Part shown: piece by piece, positions 57,865 to 64,000 of the stretch | Layout: each line of letters starts with the position of its first letter | Position numbering within the stretch: position 1 is the stretch's first letter | Origin: Demequina pelophila | GTDB lineage: Bacteria > Actinomycetota > Actinomycetes > Actinomycetales > Demequinaceae | Length of the DNA: 64,000 bases | Reading direction: 5' to 3' | Assembly (NCBI RefSeq): GCF_000971175.1 | Contig: NZ_BBLY01000001.1 | Coordinates: 1,117,050 to 1,181,049, forward strand | Program-made: the position numbers and the translations under genes | The notes under the pieces: model-generated | Seen by the model: the letters and a program-made list of their open reading frames with translations, nothing else | Database searches by the model: none | What the model was told of the DNA's origin: nothing

Positions 57865-58692
57865 TCAGGCGGAGGTCTCGGCCTTCTGCTTCGACTTGCG
57901 GGTGCCGTCGAGGTTGTATCGGAACGCGACGAGCATGAGGATCAACGACAGGTACATCGCGACCTGACCGATCGTGGCACCGAGGCCCGAGATGCTCGCC
58001 ACCGTGGCCTCGCCGCCGACGGCCTTGTTCACCAGGCTTCCCCAGTCCCACAGCGCGTGCATGAGCATCGCGGCCACGAGGCTCCCGGTCACGCGCCGGG
58101 TCAGGTAGAAGGTGGATCCGGCCAGGAACGCCGCGAGGATCTGAAACGCCGTCGAGCTCGCCGGCGCACCGAAGGCGATGTTGATGATGTGCAGCAGACC
58201 GAACATCAGGCACGTGATGAACCACGAGAGCACCTCACCCACGCTTCCGCGCGCACCGGTGAGCAGGATGCCTCGCGACACCAACTCCTCGGAGAAGCCG
58301 ACGAGCAGCACGCCCGCGCCAATGGTGAGCACATGGGTCATCTCGAGCGCGCCGAAGTCCGCGCCCGCGAAGGACATCAGGCCGCCGATGGTGAAGATGA
58401 TCGGCACAATGACGAGCCAGCGCGGCACGTTGCGCGTCCGCTCCCGCAGGGCCGGTCCCCACCAGCCGAGCAGCGACGTGACGATCACCAGGTACGCCGC
58501 TCCGACGGCCACCGGGATCAGGATCCCCTCGAGCGCGCTCTGCTGGGTGTCCTGCACCGCCTCGTAGTCGATGTCGAACACGGTCCACATCGCGAAAACG
58601 ACCGCCATATAGCCGATGAACACCGCGAGCCCGATCCAAAGGTTCGGCTTCACCTTCACATCGATTGACTGAGATTCAGGTTGAGTTGCCAT
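57865..58692 (-). CDS. CPBP-family intramembrane protease homolog
   Basis: A 275-residue polytopic membrane protein with seven to eight hydrophobic segments. The CPBP (Abi) motifs are present: GFSEELVSRGILL (EExxxR), FGLLHIINIAF (FxxxH) and MLMHALWDWGSL. Start ATG 58692. Such proteins process peptides or act in bacteriocin immunity. It is co-directional with the double-MarR gene 92 bp downstream. Confidence 0.88.
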   Translation of the reverse strand: MATQPESQSIDVKVKPNLWIGLAVFIGYMAVVFAMWTVFDIDYEAVQDTQQSALEGILIPVAVGAAYLVIVTSLLGWWGPALRERTRNVPRWLVIVPIIFTIGGLMSFAGADFGALEMTHVLTIGAGVLLVGFSEELVSRGILLTGARGSVGEVLSWFITCLMFGLLHIINIAFGAPASSTAFQILAAFLAGSTFYLTRRVTGSLVAAMLMHALWDWGSLVNKAVGGEATVASISGLGATIGQVAMYLSLILMLVAFRYNLDGTRKSKQKAETSA

Positions 58693-58750
58693 GCGAGTCC
58701 CTCCCCCGGACTGCCAGCGAGGCCCAGATGCGTCGCTAATCGAGAACTTA

Positions 58751-58786
58751 CCGACAAGCAACCTATTTGGAAACACGATTTGTCGG
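58751..58786. promoter_or_regulatory. AT-rich promoter region with dyad for the CPBP gene
   Basis: CCGACAA (58751-58757) and TTGTCGG (58780-58786) flank the most AT-rich segment nearby, about 60 bp upstream of the CPBP start. A candidate operator for the neighbouring MarR-type protein. Confidence 0.45.
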
Positions 58787-58880
58787 ATTTGTACACCTGC
58801 CAGGCGCAGGAGTCTCGAGCCCGTGGCGCGCACCGCACGTCACCAGCGGACTCGCCTGACCCCCGGCACAGTGTCGTAGC

Positions 58881-58932
58881 CGCCGCGGCCAGGCCGCACG
58901 TCGAAACGCACGCGCCGGTGCCGGTCGCGTAG
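58881..58932 (+). pseudogene. truncated FMN reductase 3' end (copy 2 of gene-end repeat)
   Basis: The last ~17 codons of the FMN reductase gene are recognisable (HVETHAPVPVA and stop, versus HVETHAPVAVA in the parent). The following 60 bp to about 58996 matches the parent's terminator region, including the GGCCCCGTCCGG/CCGGGCGGGGCC stem. There is no start or upstream part, so this is a remnant. Confidence 0.75.
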
Positions 58933-59038
58933 GCGGCTCCCGGCCCCCTTCGGAAGGCCCCCGGGAGGCCCCGTCCGGCATCGCGCCGGGCGGGGCCTCC
59001 AGGGGCATCCGGTGCGCGCCGCGACCGACCTGTGTAAG

Positions 59039-59060
59039 TATCTGCATATGAATGCAGATA
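59039..59060. promoter_or_regulatory. ArsR/SmtB-type operator embracing the start codon
   Basis: A perfect 9-bp dyad, TATCTGCAT (59039-59047) and ATGCAGATA (59052-59060), is separated by four bases. The ATG of the arsR-type gene at 59048 lies at its centre, so repressor binding would block the very start of the gene. Confidence 0.7.
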
Positions 59061-59413
59061 GCGGTGAAGCGCTCGGCCCGGACGACACCTACGTGGAGCT
59101 CGCCGTCGAGGTCTTCGCGATGCTGGCCGACGCCACGCGCGTGCGCATCATCCTCGCGCTGCGCGACACCGAACTGCCCGTGAACACACTCGCCGAGGTG
59201 GTCGGCAAGTCCCCCGCCGCGGTCTCCCAGCACCTCGCCAAGCTCCGCCTCGCGCGCATCGTCCTCACCCGCCACGAGGGAACCAAGGTGTTCTACCGGC
59301 TCGCCGACGAGCACGCCCGCCAACTGGTCGCGGATGCGATCCACCAGGCCGAGCACGCGCTGAGCGAGGCGCCGGCCCACCACCGCGTGACGTACGCGCG
59401 CGAGGCGCGCTGA
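59048..59413 (+). CDS. ArsR/SmtB-family transcriptional repressor
   Basis: A 121-residue winged-HTH repressor. The HTH is AEVVGKSPAAVSQHLAKLRL (~residues 55-74) followed by the wing TRHEGTKVFYRLADEH. The C-terminal helix is His-rich (IHQAEHALSEAPAHH), a possible metal site. It is translationally coupled to the MFS gene (TGATG at 59411-59415). Probably controls metal or drug efflux by the MFS protein. Confidence 0.9.
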   Translation: MNADSGEALGPDDTYVELAVEVFAMLADATRVRIILALRDTELPVNTLAEVVGKSPAAVSQHLAKLRLARIVLTRHEGTKVFYRLADEHARQLVADAIHQAEHALSEAPAHHRVTYAREAR

Positions 59414-60684
59414 TGCTTCGGGTCCTGGGGAACCGCACCTACGCGAGGCTCTTCGCCGCGCAGGTGGTCGCGCTGCTGGGCACGGGCCTGCTCACGGTCG
59501 CGCTGGGGCTGCTCGCGTTCGACATCGCCGGCGACCACGCCGGGTCGGTGCTCGGGACCGCGCTGACCATGAAGATGGTCGCGTATGTGGGCGTCGCCCC
59601 GATGATCGCGGCCGTGGTGGACCGTCTGCCCAAGAAGACGGTTCTGGTCGCCGCCGACGCGGTGCGGCTCGCGATCGCCGTCGCGTTGCCATTCGTGGAC
59701 CAGGCGTGGCAGATCTACGTCCTCATCTTCATCCTGCAGTCCGCGTCAGCGACCTTCACCCCGGCCTTCCAGTCGCTGATCCCGGCGGTCCTGCCGGACG
59801 CCCGCGACTACACGCGCGCGCTGTCGCTGTCGCGACTCGCGTACGACCTCGAGTCGCTGCTCAGCCCCACCATCGCCGCGGCCCTCCTCACGGTGATCAG
59901 CTACCACCACCTCTTCGGCGGCACTGCGGTCGGCTTCGCAGGGTCGGCGGCGCTGGTGCTCGCATCCCGACTGCCGGCGCACGCCGATGCGGGTGGCGGC
60001 ATGACGTTCTGGCAGCGCCTGCCGCTCGGGGTCACGGTGGTGGCGCGCACCCCCACGCTGCGGTTCCTGATGCTCACCAACGTGGCGGTCGCCGCCGGCA
60101 CCGCGCTGGTCCTGGTGAACTCCGTGGTCTACGCCCGCGCGGTGTTCGACCGGGACGAGGCCGCCGTCGCCATCGCGCTCGCAGCGTACGGCGTCGGATC
60201 GCTCGCGATGGCCTTCGTGATCCCCCGGCTGACCGAGCGCTTCGGCGTGATCCGCACCATGGCCGGTGGCGCCGTCGGCGTGGTCCTCGGGCTCGCGGCG
60301 GCCTGGGCGGTCACCGGAGTCGCCGCAGCCTCCGGCCGAGGATGGCCCGCACTGCTCGCCACCTGGGCGCTGCTGGGCGTCTCGACGTCGCTGATGAACA
60401 CGCCGTCCTCGCGGCTGCTGGCGGACGCCTCGACCCCCGAGAACCGCAACCTCGTCTACACCGCGCAGTTCGCGCTGTCGCACGCGTGCTTCCTGGTCAC
60501 CTACCCGATCGCGGGATGGATCGGAGCGCGCAGCCTCTCACTGGCGACCGCCGCACTCCTCGCGCTGGCCCTCGCGGCGACGGTGGCGGCGATCGCCTAC
60601 GCCGCGGCGACCCGACTGCGGACCACGAGCGACGCACCGCCCGTACGTGAACCGGAGCCGGAGCACGAGGACGTCGTCGGGTAG
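59413..60684 (+). CDS. MFS transporter
   Basis: A 423-residue transporter with about 12 hydrophobic segments. RLFAAQVVALLGTGLLTVAL is helix 1, AAVVDRLPKKTVLVAADAVR the loop 2-3 motif A-like sequence. It belongs to the ENTS/EmrB-like major facilitator type that exports drugs or siderophores. Coupled to the ArsR gene upstream; its stop lies 20 bp before the FMN-reductase tail fragment. Confidence 0.9.
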   Translation: MLRVLGNRTYARLFAAQVVALLGTGLLTVALGLLAFDIAGDHAGSVLGTALTMKMVAYVGVAPMIAAVVDRLPKKTVLVAADAVRLAIAVALPFVDQAWQIYVLIFILQSASATFTPAFQSLIPAVLPDARDYTRALSLSRLAYDLESLLSPTIAAALLTVISYHHLFGGTAVGFAGSAALVLASRLPAHADAGGGMTFWQRLPLGVTVVARTPTLRFLMLTNVAVAAGTALVLVNSVVYARAVFDRDEAAVAIALAAYGVGSLAMAFVIPRLTERFGVIRTMAGGAVGVVLGLAAAWAVTGVAAASGRGWPALLATWALLGVSTSLMNTPSSRLLADASTPENRNLVYTAQFALSHACFLVTYPIAGWIGARSLSLATAALLALALAATVAAIAYAAATRLRTTSDAPPVREPEPEHEDVVG

Positions 60685-60704
60685 GCGATCGCAAGCGCAC
60701 AAGG

Positions 60705-60856
60705 TCGGCCAGCCCGAGGTGTTCTTGCACTACACCCCGTCCGCCTTCGACGCGCAGGGCGCCCTGATCGACGAGCAGGTCAAGGCGATCCTCGAGGGCT
60801 TCCTCGCCGCGGCCGTGGCGCACGTCGAGACGCACGCGCCGGTGGCGGTCGCGTAG
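60705..60856 (+). pseudogene. truncated FMN reductase 3' end (copy 3 of gene-end repeat)
   Basis: 50 codons of the FMN reductase C-terminus (from VGQPEVFLHYTPSAF to the stop) nearly identical to 56588-56739; both differences are synonymous. The terminator region follows to about 60919. It has no start or N-terminal half of its own. Confidence 0.85.
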
Positions 60857-60932
60857 GCGGTTCCCGGCCTCGTTCGGAAGACCCCCGGGAGGCCCCGTCG
60901 GCATCGCGCCGGGCGGGGCTCACCGCTTCAGC

Positions 60933-60963
60933 TGACTCCGCACGGCGGCTCAGGCCGGAGTCA
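60933..60963 (-). terminator. hairpin after the lipoprotein gene
   Basis: A perfect 8-bp stem TGACTCCG (60933-60940) and CGGAGTCA (60956-60963), 38 nt beyond the lipoprotein stop. Confidence 0.5.
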
Positions 60964-61000
60964 CGCGCCCGCCCGCGGCGACCTTACCTGCGGACTGGCG

Positions 61001-61738
61001 TCAGCCCTCCTCGCCCATCTGCTCGAAGACCGCGACGGCGTCGTCCGTGTACTCGGGGCACAGCAGGTGCGCGAACAGCGCCCCCGAGACCGCGGATGCG
61101 GAGGCGTCCACGGCCTCCTCGGCCGCCGCCTCGTCGTCCGTCAGCGCCGACTCGAACGCGCCGCCGATCAGCGCCTTGGCGAACACGTCGCCGAACGCCT
61201 CGCCGTAGGAGGCGCCGTCCTCGACCGCCGAACAGACCATGTCGGCCGCGCTGAGCGCCGGCCCGGCGGCCATCCCGGTCGACCCGTCCTGCTCGATCAT
61301 CGAGGCGAGCAGGATCTCGCGTCCCGCGCGGTCGAGCTCGTCGGACATGCCCGCGAGCGCGTAGAACTGCGCCTCGGAGAGCCCATCCGGATTGGAGTCG
61401 TCGCTCAGCGCCTCCTCGTAGTCCTCCCCGTCGAGCGCAAGCCCCAGGTACTCGCTGCGCTCCTCCGCGGTCAGCGCCAGCGCCGGGGAGTCGGCGATGT
61501 CCCAGTCCTCCGTCGGATACTCGGCGGCGATCCGGTCGACGATGGTCTCGACCGCCTCCTCCGCGGTCTCGGACGGGGTCGCCTCCGTTGCCGCCTCGGC
61601 CGTCTCGGCCGTCTCTGTGGCGGCCTCGGCCGCCGACCTCGTCGACGCCGCGTCGGGCTCCTCCGCCGAGTCCGACGAGCAGCCCGCCAGGGCGAGTGCG
61701 GCCGCCGCAATGGCGGCGAACGAGGTGACGTGCTTCAT
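61001..61738 (-). CDS. secreted lipoprotein, unknown function
   Basis: A 245-residue protein. The signal peptide MKHVTSFAAIAAAALALAGC ends in a lipobox (LAGC). An Ala/Thr/Glu-rich linker (~residues 25-65) precedes a helical, acidic domain with SPALALTAEERSEYLGLAL. Family not recognised. Anchored to the outer face of the membrane. Divergent from the photolyase gene. Confidence 0.78.
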   Translation of the reverse strand: MKHVTSFAAIAAAALALAGCSSDSAEEPDAASTRSAAEAATETAETAEAATEATPSETAEEAVETIVDRIAAEYPTEDWDIADSPALALTAEERSEYLGLALDGEDYEEALSDDSNPDGLSEAQFYALAGMSDELDRAGREILLASMIEQDGSTGMAAGPALSAADMVCSAVEDGASYGEAFGDVFAKALIGGAFESALTDDEAAAEEAVDASASAVSGALFAHLLCPEYTDDAVAVFEQMGEEG

Positions 61739-61845
61739 GCGATCCCCCTAAGGTGACGAATAGGACAATTCTACCGGGCCACCCTCGCCGGAATGCCGCG
61801 CCGCCCCTCGCGCGTTCGCCCAGGCATGAGCCCCGAGGCACCGCG

Positions 61846-63165
61846 ATGACCGCGCTGTGGTGGGTCCGGCGCGACGCACGCCTCGCCGACAACCCCGCCC
61901 TGCTGTCCGCCCAGGAGGACGGACCGGCCGCCGCGGTCTTCCCGTGGTCCGAGCGCGTCCACCTCTGGTCCGGCCGCCGCCGCGCGCACCTCGCGCGCGC
62001 CCTGTGGAGCCTGCGCGAGGACACCGGCGGCGCCCTGGGGATCAGGCGCGGAACCCCGGCCGATGCGGTGCTCGCCGTCGCGCGCGAGTCCGACGCCCGC
62101 GTCGTGTGGGCCCAGGCGGAACACTCCCCCGCCGGCCTGGCGGAGCAGGCCGCCGTCGAGGCCGCGCTGGAGGCCGACGGGCGCGAACTGCGGTTGATCG
62201 GCTCGCCGTACGCGGTTGCGCCCGGGCGCGTGGCCAAGGCCGACGGCACCGAGTACCGCGTCTACACCCCGTTCTCCAAGGCGTGGCGCGAGCACGGCTG
62301 GCGCGCGCCCGCCCCCGACGCGGCCCCGGAGGCCTTCCGCCCCGTCGAGTCCGACGTCGACCTCGACCAGCGCGCGGCCCACGCGGACGCCGAGGACCCC
62401 ATCGACCCGCGCCCCGAGTTCCGCGAGGCCCGCATCCACGACGCGCTCGCCGACTTCATCGGCGGCGACCTGGACCGCTACAAGGACGAGCGCGACCGCC
62501 CCGACCTCGACACCACCTCGCGCCTGTCCATCCCGCTCGCATTCGGCCAGCTCCACCCGCGCACCATCCTCGCCGCAACCGGCCCCCTCCGCTCCGACGC
62601 CGCCCGCCGCTTCGAGTCCGAGCTCGCGTGGCGCGAGTTCCACGCCGACGTCCTGTTCCGCCACCCCTCCGCGCTCCGGGAGTCGCTCAACCCCGTGATC
62701 CCGGACGATGCATGGGTCACCGGCGACGATGCGGACCTCGCCTTTCGCGAATGGAGGGACGGGCGCACGGGGTTCCCCCTGGTGGATGCGGGCATGCGGC
62801 AGCTCGCGCAGACGGGGTGGATGCACAACAGGGTCCGCATGGTGGTCGCGAGCTTCCTGGTCAAGGACCTGCACGTGCCGTGGCAGCGCGGCGCATCGCA
62901 CTTCCGGCGCGCGCTGCTCGACTACGACCACGCGCAGAACCAGCTCAACTGGCAGTGGGTCGCCGGCACCGGCCGGGACGCGGCCCCGTACTTCCGCGTG
63001 TTCAACCCGGACGGCCAGGCCGACCGCTTCGACCCCGAGCGTCGCTACGTCGAGCGCTGGGTGCCGGAGGTCGACACGCCCGCCTACCCGGAGCGCATGG
63101 TGGACCACAAAGTCGAGCGCGAGGTGGCGCTCGCCGACTTCCAGCGGGGCAAGGGCTCGGGCTAG
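61846..63165 (+). CDS. phr: deoxyribodipyrimidine photolyase
   Basis: A 439-residue DNA photolyase. The N-terminal antenna domain starts MTALWWVRRDARLADNPALL; the C-terminal FAD domain has ELAWREFHADVLFRHPSA, GMRQLAQTGWMHNRVRMVVA, and the DYDHAQNQLNWQWVAGTG signature. It repairs UV pyrimidine dimers with blue light. ATG 61846 gives the correct N-terminus; an in-frame upstream extension has no family match. Confidence 0.93.
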   Translation: MTALWWVRRDARLADNPALLSAQEDGPAAAVFPWSERVHLWSGRRRAHLARALWSLREDTGGALGIRRGTPADAVLAVARESDARVVWAQAEHSPAGLAEQAAVEAALEADGRELRLIGSPYAVAPGRVAKADGTEYRVYTPFSKAWREHGWRAPAPDAAPEAFRPVESDVDLDQRAAHADAEDPIDPRPEFREARIHDALADFIGGDLDRYKDERDRPDLDTTSRLSIPLAFGQLHPRTILAATGPLRSDAARRFESELAWREFHADVLFRHPSALRESLNPVIPDDAWVTGDDADLAFREWRDGRTGFPLVDAGMRQLAQTGWMHNRVRMVVASFLVKDLHVPWQRGASHFRRALLDYDHAQNQLNWQWVAGTGRDAAPYFRVFNPDGQADRFDPERRYVERWVPEVDTPAYPERMVDHKVEREVALADFQRGKGSG

Positions 63166-63241
63166 GCCCCGACGCCCGGAGCGCCGCCCGTGGAGGTGAG
63201 GCGCCGAAGCGCCGTCCGTGCCACCGGCGCCGATGGTCCCG

Positions 63242-63257
63242 TGTGACCTACCTCACA
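63242..63257. promoter_or_regulatory. perfect CRP/GlxR consensus site
   Basis: TGTGACCTACCTCACA matches TGTGA-N6-TCACA exactly. A possible -10 TACCCT lies at 63265-63270 and the ATG follows at 63277, suggesting a leaderless gene controlled by a cAMP-binding GlxR/CRP regulator. Confidence 0.7.
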
Positions 63258-63276
63258 CGCGGGGTACCCTCGCGCC

Positions 63277-63642
63277 ATGGCACACAACGAGGTCGATGTC
63301 TGGATGGGCCGCTACGACAACCCCATGCGCGAGGTGGTCGAGCGGGTCCGGCGCATCATGCTCAACGCGGACGACCGCGTCGAGGAGTGCATCAAGTGGC
63401 AGGCGCCCACCTTCACCTACCGCGGCAACATCGCGAGCTTCTACCCCAAGGCGAAGAACCACGCGACGCTCATGTTCCACCAGGGCGCGCTCATCCCGGG
63501 CACGTTCCCCCACCTGCTGGGCGCGGGCGACACGTCGCGGTCGATGCAGTTCGTCTCGATCGCGGAGGCCGAGGAGCGCCGCGAGGAGCTCACCGCGATC
63601 GTCAAGGCCTGGATCGCCCTGCGCGACGCCGCCGCCGAGTAG
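63277..63642 (+). CDS. DUF1801-family protein
   Basis: A 121-residue protein with the DUF1801 (YdhG-like) pattern: MLNADDRVEECIKWQAPTFT, FYPKAKNHATLMFHQGALIP and MQFVSIAEAEERREELTAIV. Function unknown. Preceded by a perfect CRP/GlxR site. Confidence 0.85.
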   Translation: MAHNEVDVWMGRYDNPMREVVERVRRIMLNADDRVEECIKWQAPTFTYRGNIASFYPKAKNHATLMFHQGALIPGTFPHLLGAGDTSRSMQFVSIAEAEERREELTAIVKAWIALRDAAAE

Positions 63643-63670
63643 CCGCCGCCCCGCGCATCACCCCCTTCAC

Positions 63671-63806
63671 GCGTGTCACCTCTCCACACACGAGCGACAC
63701 TCAGCTACCCGTAGCGCGCACAGATCCGTCAGAAGCGACCACCATCTACCCGCAGCGGTGCGGGTGTGTGGACAGGTGACGCGGTAGGCGTGTGGACAGG
63801 TGACGC
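63671..63806. repeat. inverted and direct GTGTGGACAGGTGACGC repeats
   Basis: GTGTGGACAGGTGACGC occurs at 63766-63782 and 63790-63806 (24-bp period). A related inverted copy, GCGTGTCACCTCTCCACAC, is at 63671-63689. Together they frame repeat copy C. They lie in the gap between convergent genes. Confidence 0.7.
63695..63751 (-). repeat. dispersed two-half-site element, copy C
   Basis: Minus-strand half-sites GGGTAGATGGTGGTCG (63736-63751) and GGGTAGCTGAGTGTCG (63695-63710), 41 bp apart as in copies A and B. The first half-site is identical to that of copy A; the sequence between them is not conserved. Confidence 0.7.
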
Positions 63807-63818
63807 CGGGGCCGGGCG

Positions 63819-64000
63819 TCAGGCGGGGAACGCGCCCATCATCACGAAGTTCACCGGGTCGTCCCCATGGCGGCGCGCCTCGACCTGGCGGCGCACCAGG
63901 TCCGCGTAGCGGCGGTCGGTGAGCCGCTCCCAGCCGGCCACGTGCGGCACCACGATGCACCCCGGAGCGTCCCACAGGGGATGCCCCTCCGGCAGCGGCT
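63819..64000 (-). CDS. 2-hydroxyacid dehydrogenase, C-terminal part (runs off the window)
   Basis: The last ~60 codons read PLPEGHPLWDAPGCIVVPHV followed by AGWERLTDRRYADLVRRQ and end at a stop at 63819. The PLPxxHPLWDAP...PHVAG segment, with the catalytic histidine, is the C-terminal signature of D-isomer 2-hydroxyacid dehydrogenases. The gene's 5' part lies beyond position 64000. Confidence 0.8.
   Translation of the reverse strand, partial: PLPEGHPLWDAPGCIVVPHVAGWERLTDRRYADLVRRQVEARRHGDDPVNFVMMGAFPA

Overview
The window is chromosomal DNA of a very GC-rich actinobacterium. GC-saturated codons, frequent GTG/TTG starts, ATGA-type overlaps, probable leaderless promoters, a GlxR/CRP-type site and an ilvB-ilvN-ilvC-leuB-ilvE order all point that way. 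A Micrococcales-like organism is my best guess; I cannot name the genus. I saw no rRNA, tRNA, CRISPR array, transposase or integrase.

Layout. 1-9.3 kb is backbone: a LysR regulator divergent from a threonine/serine dehydratase, a branched-chain aminotransferase, two hypothetical proteins, an ArsR-arsenate reductase fusion overlapping a second arsenate reductase, a small DUF4190 protein and two oxidoreductases. 9.37-31.8 kb is a compact, lower-GC defence island. 31.8-44 kb is backbone again: M50 protease, membrane-anchored thermonuclease-like protein, a pair of zinc-ribbon paralogs around a DHFR-like gene, a DrrAB-type ABC exporter, a hydrolase, a PEBP protein and an acyl-CoA ligase. 43.2-52.4 kb is the branched-chain amino acid cluster (ilvE, leuB, ilvC, ilvN, ilvB, ilvD) with a 13-codon attenuator peptide before ilvB. 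52.4-64 kb holds a secreted beta-propeller protein, a TipA-like MerR regulator, flavodoxin-fold reductases, two small regulator/membrane-protein modules, a lipoprotein, a photolyase and the end of a 2-hydroxyacid dehydrogenase gene.

The defence island is the most unusual region. A C5-cytosine methyltransferase is divergent from a five-gene operon whose genes all overlap (Z1 ATPase, PD-(D/E)XK nuclease, GHKL ATPase, an unknown protein, a probable DUF6339 protein). A second, oppositely oriented four-gene operon follows, also fully overlapping: a 1587-aa GHKL-SF2 helicase fusion, a NERD-nuclease/UvrD-like helicase, a DrmA-like helicase and a DrmB-like DUF1998 protein. A Vsr endonuclease and two HNH endonucleases sit at the edges. 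It combines MORC/Z1-type restriction-modification parts with the DrmA/DrmB core of DISARM, but I see no DrmC, DrmD or DrmE.

Three DNA-level signals stand out. (1) A 9-mer, GGACGATGC, occurs about 20 times by my hand count, often as inverted pairs at gene ends, and almost only outside the island. (2) A dispersed element made of two 16-nt half-sites exactly 41 bp apart occurs three times. (3) The 3' end of an FMN-reductase gene plus its terminator is present three times, bracketing two regulator modules as if it had served as a repeated insertion site.
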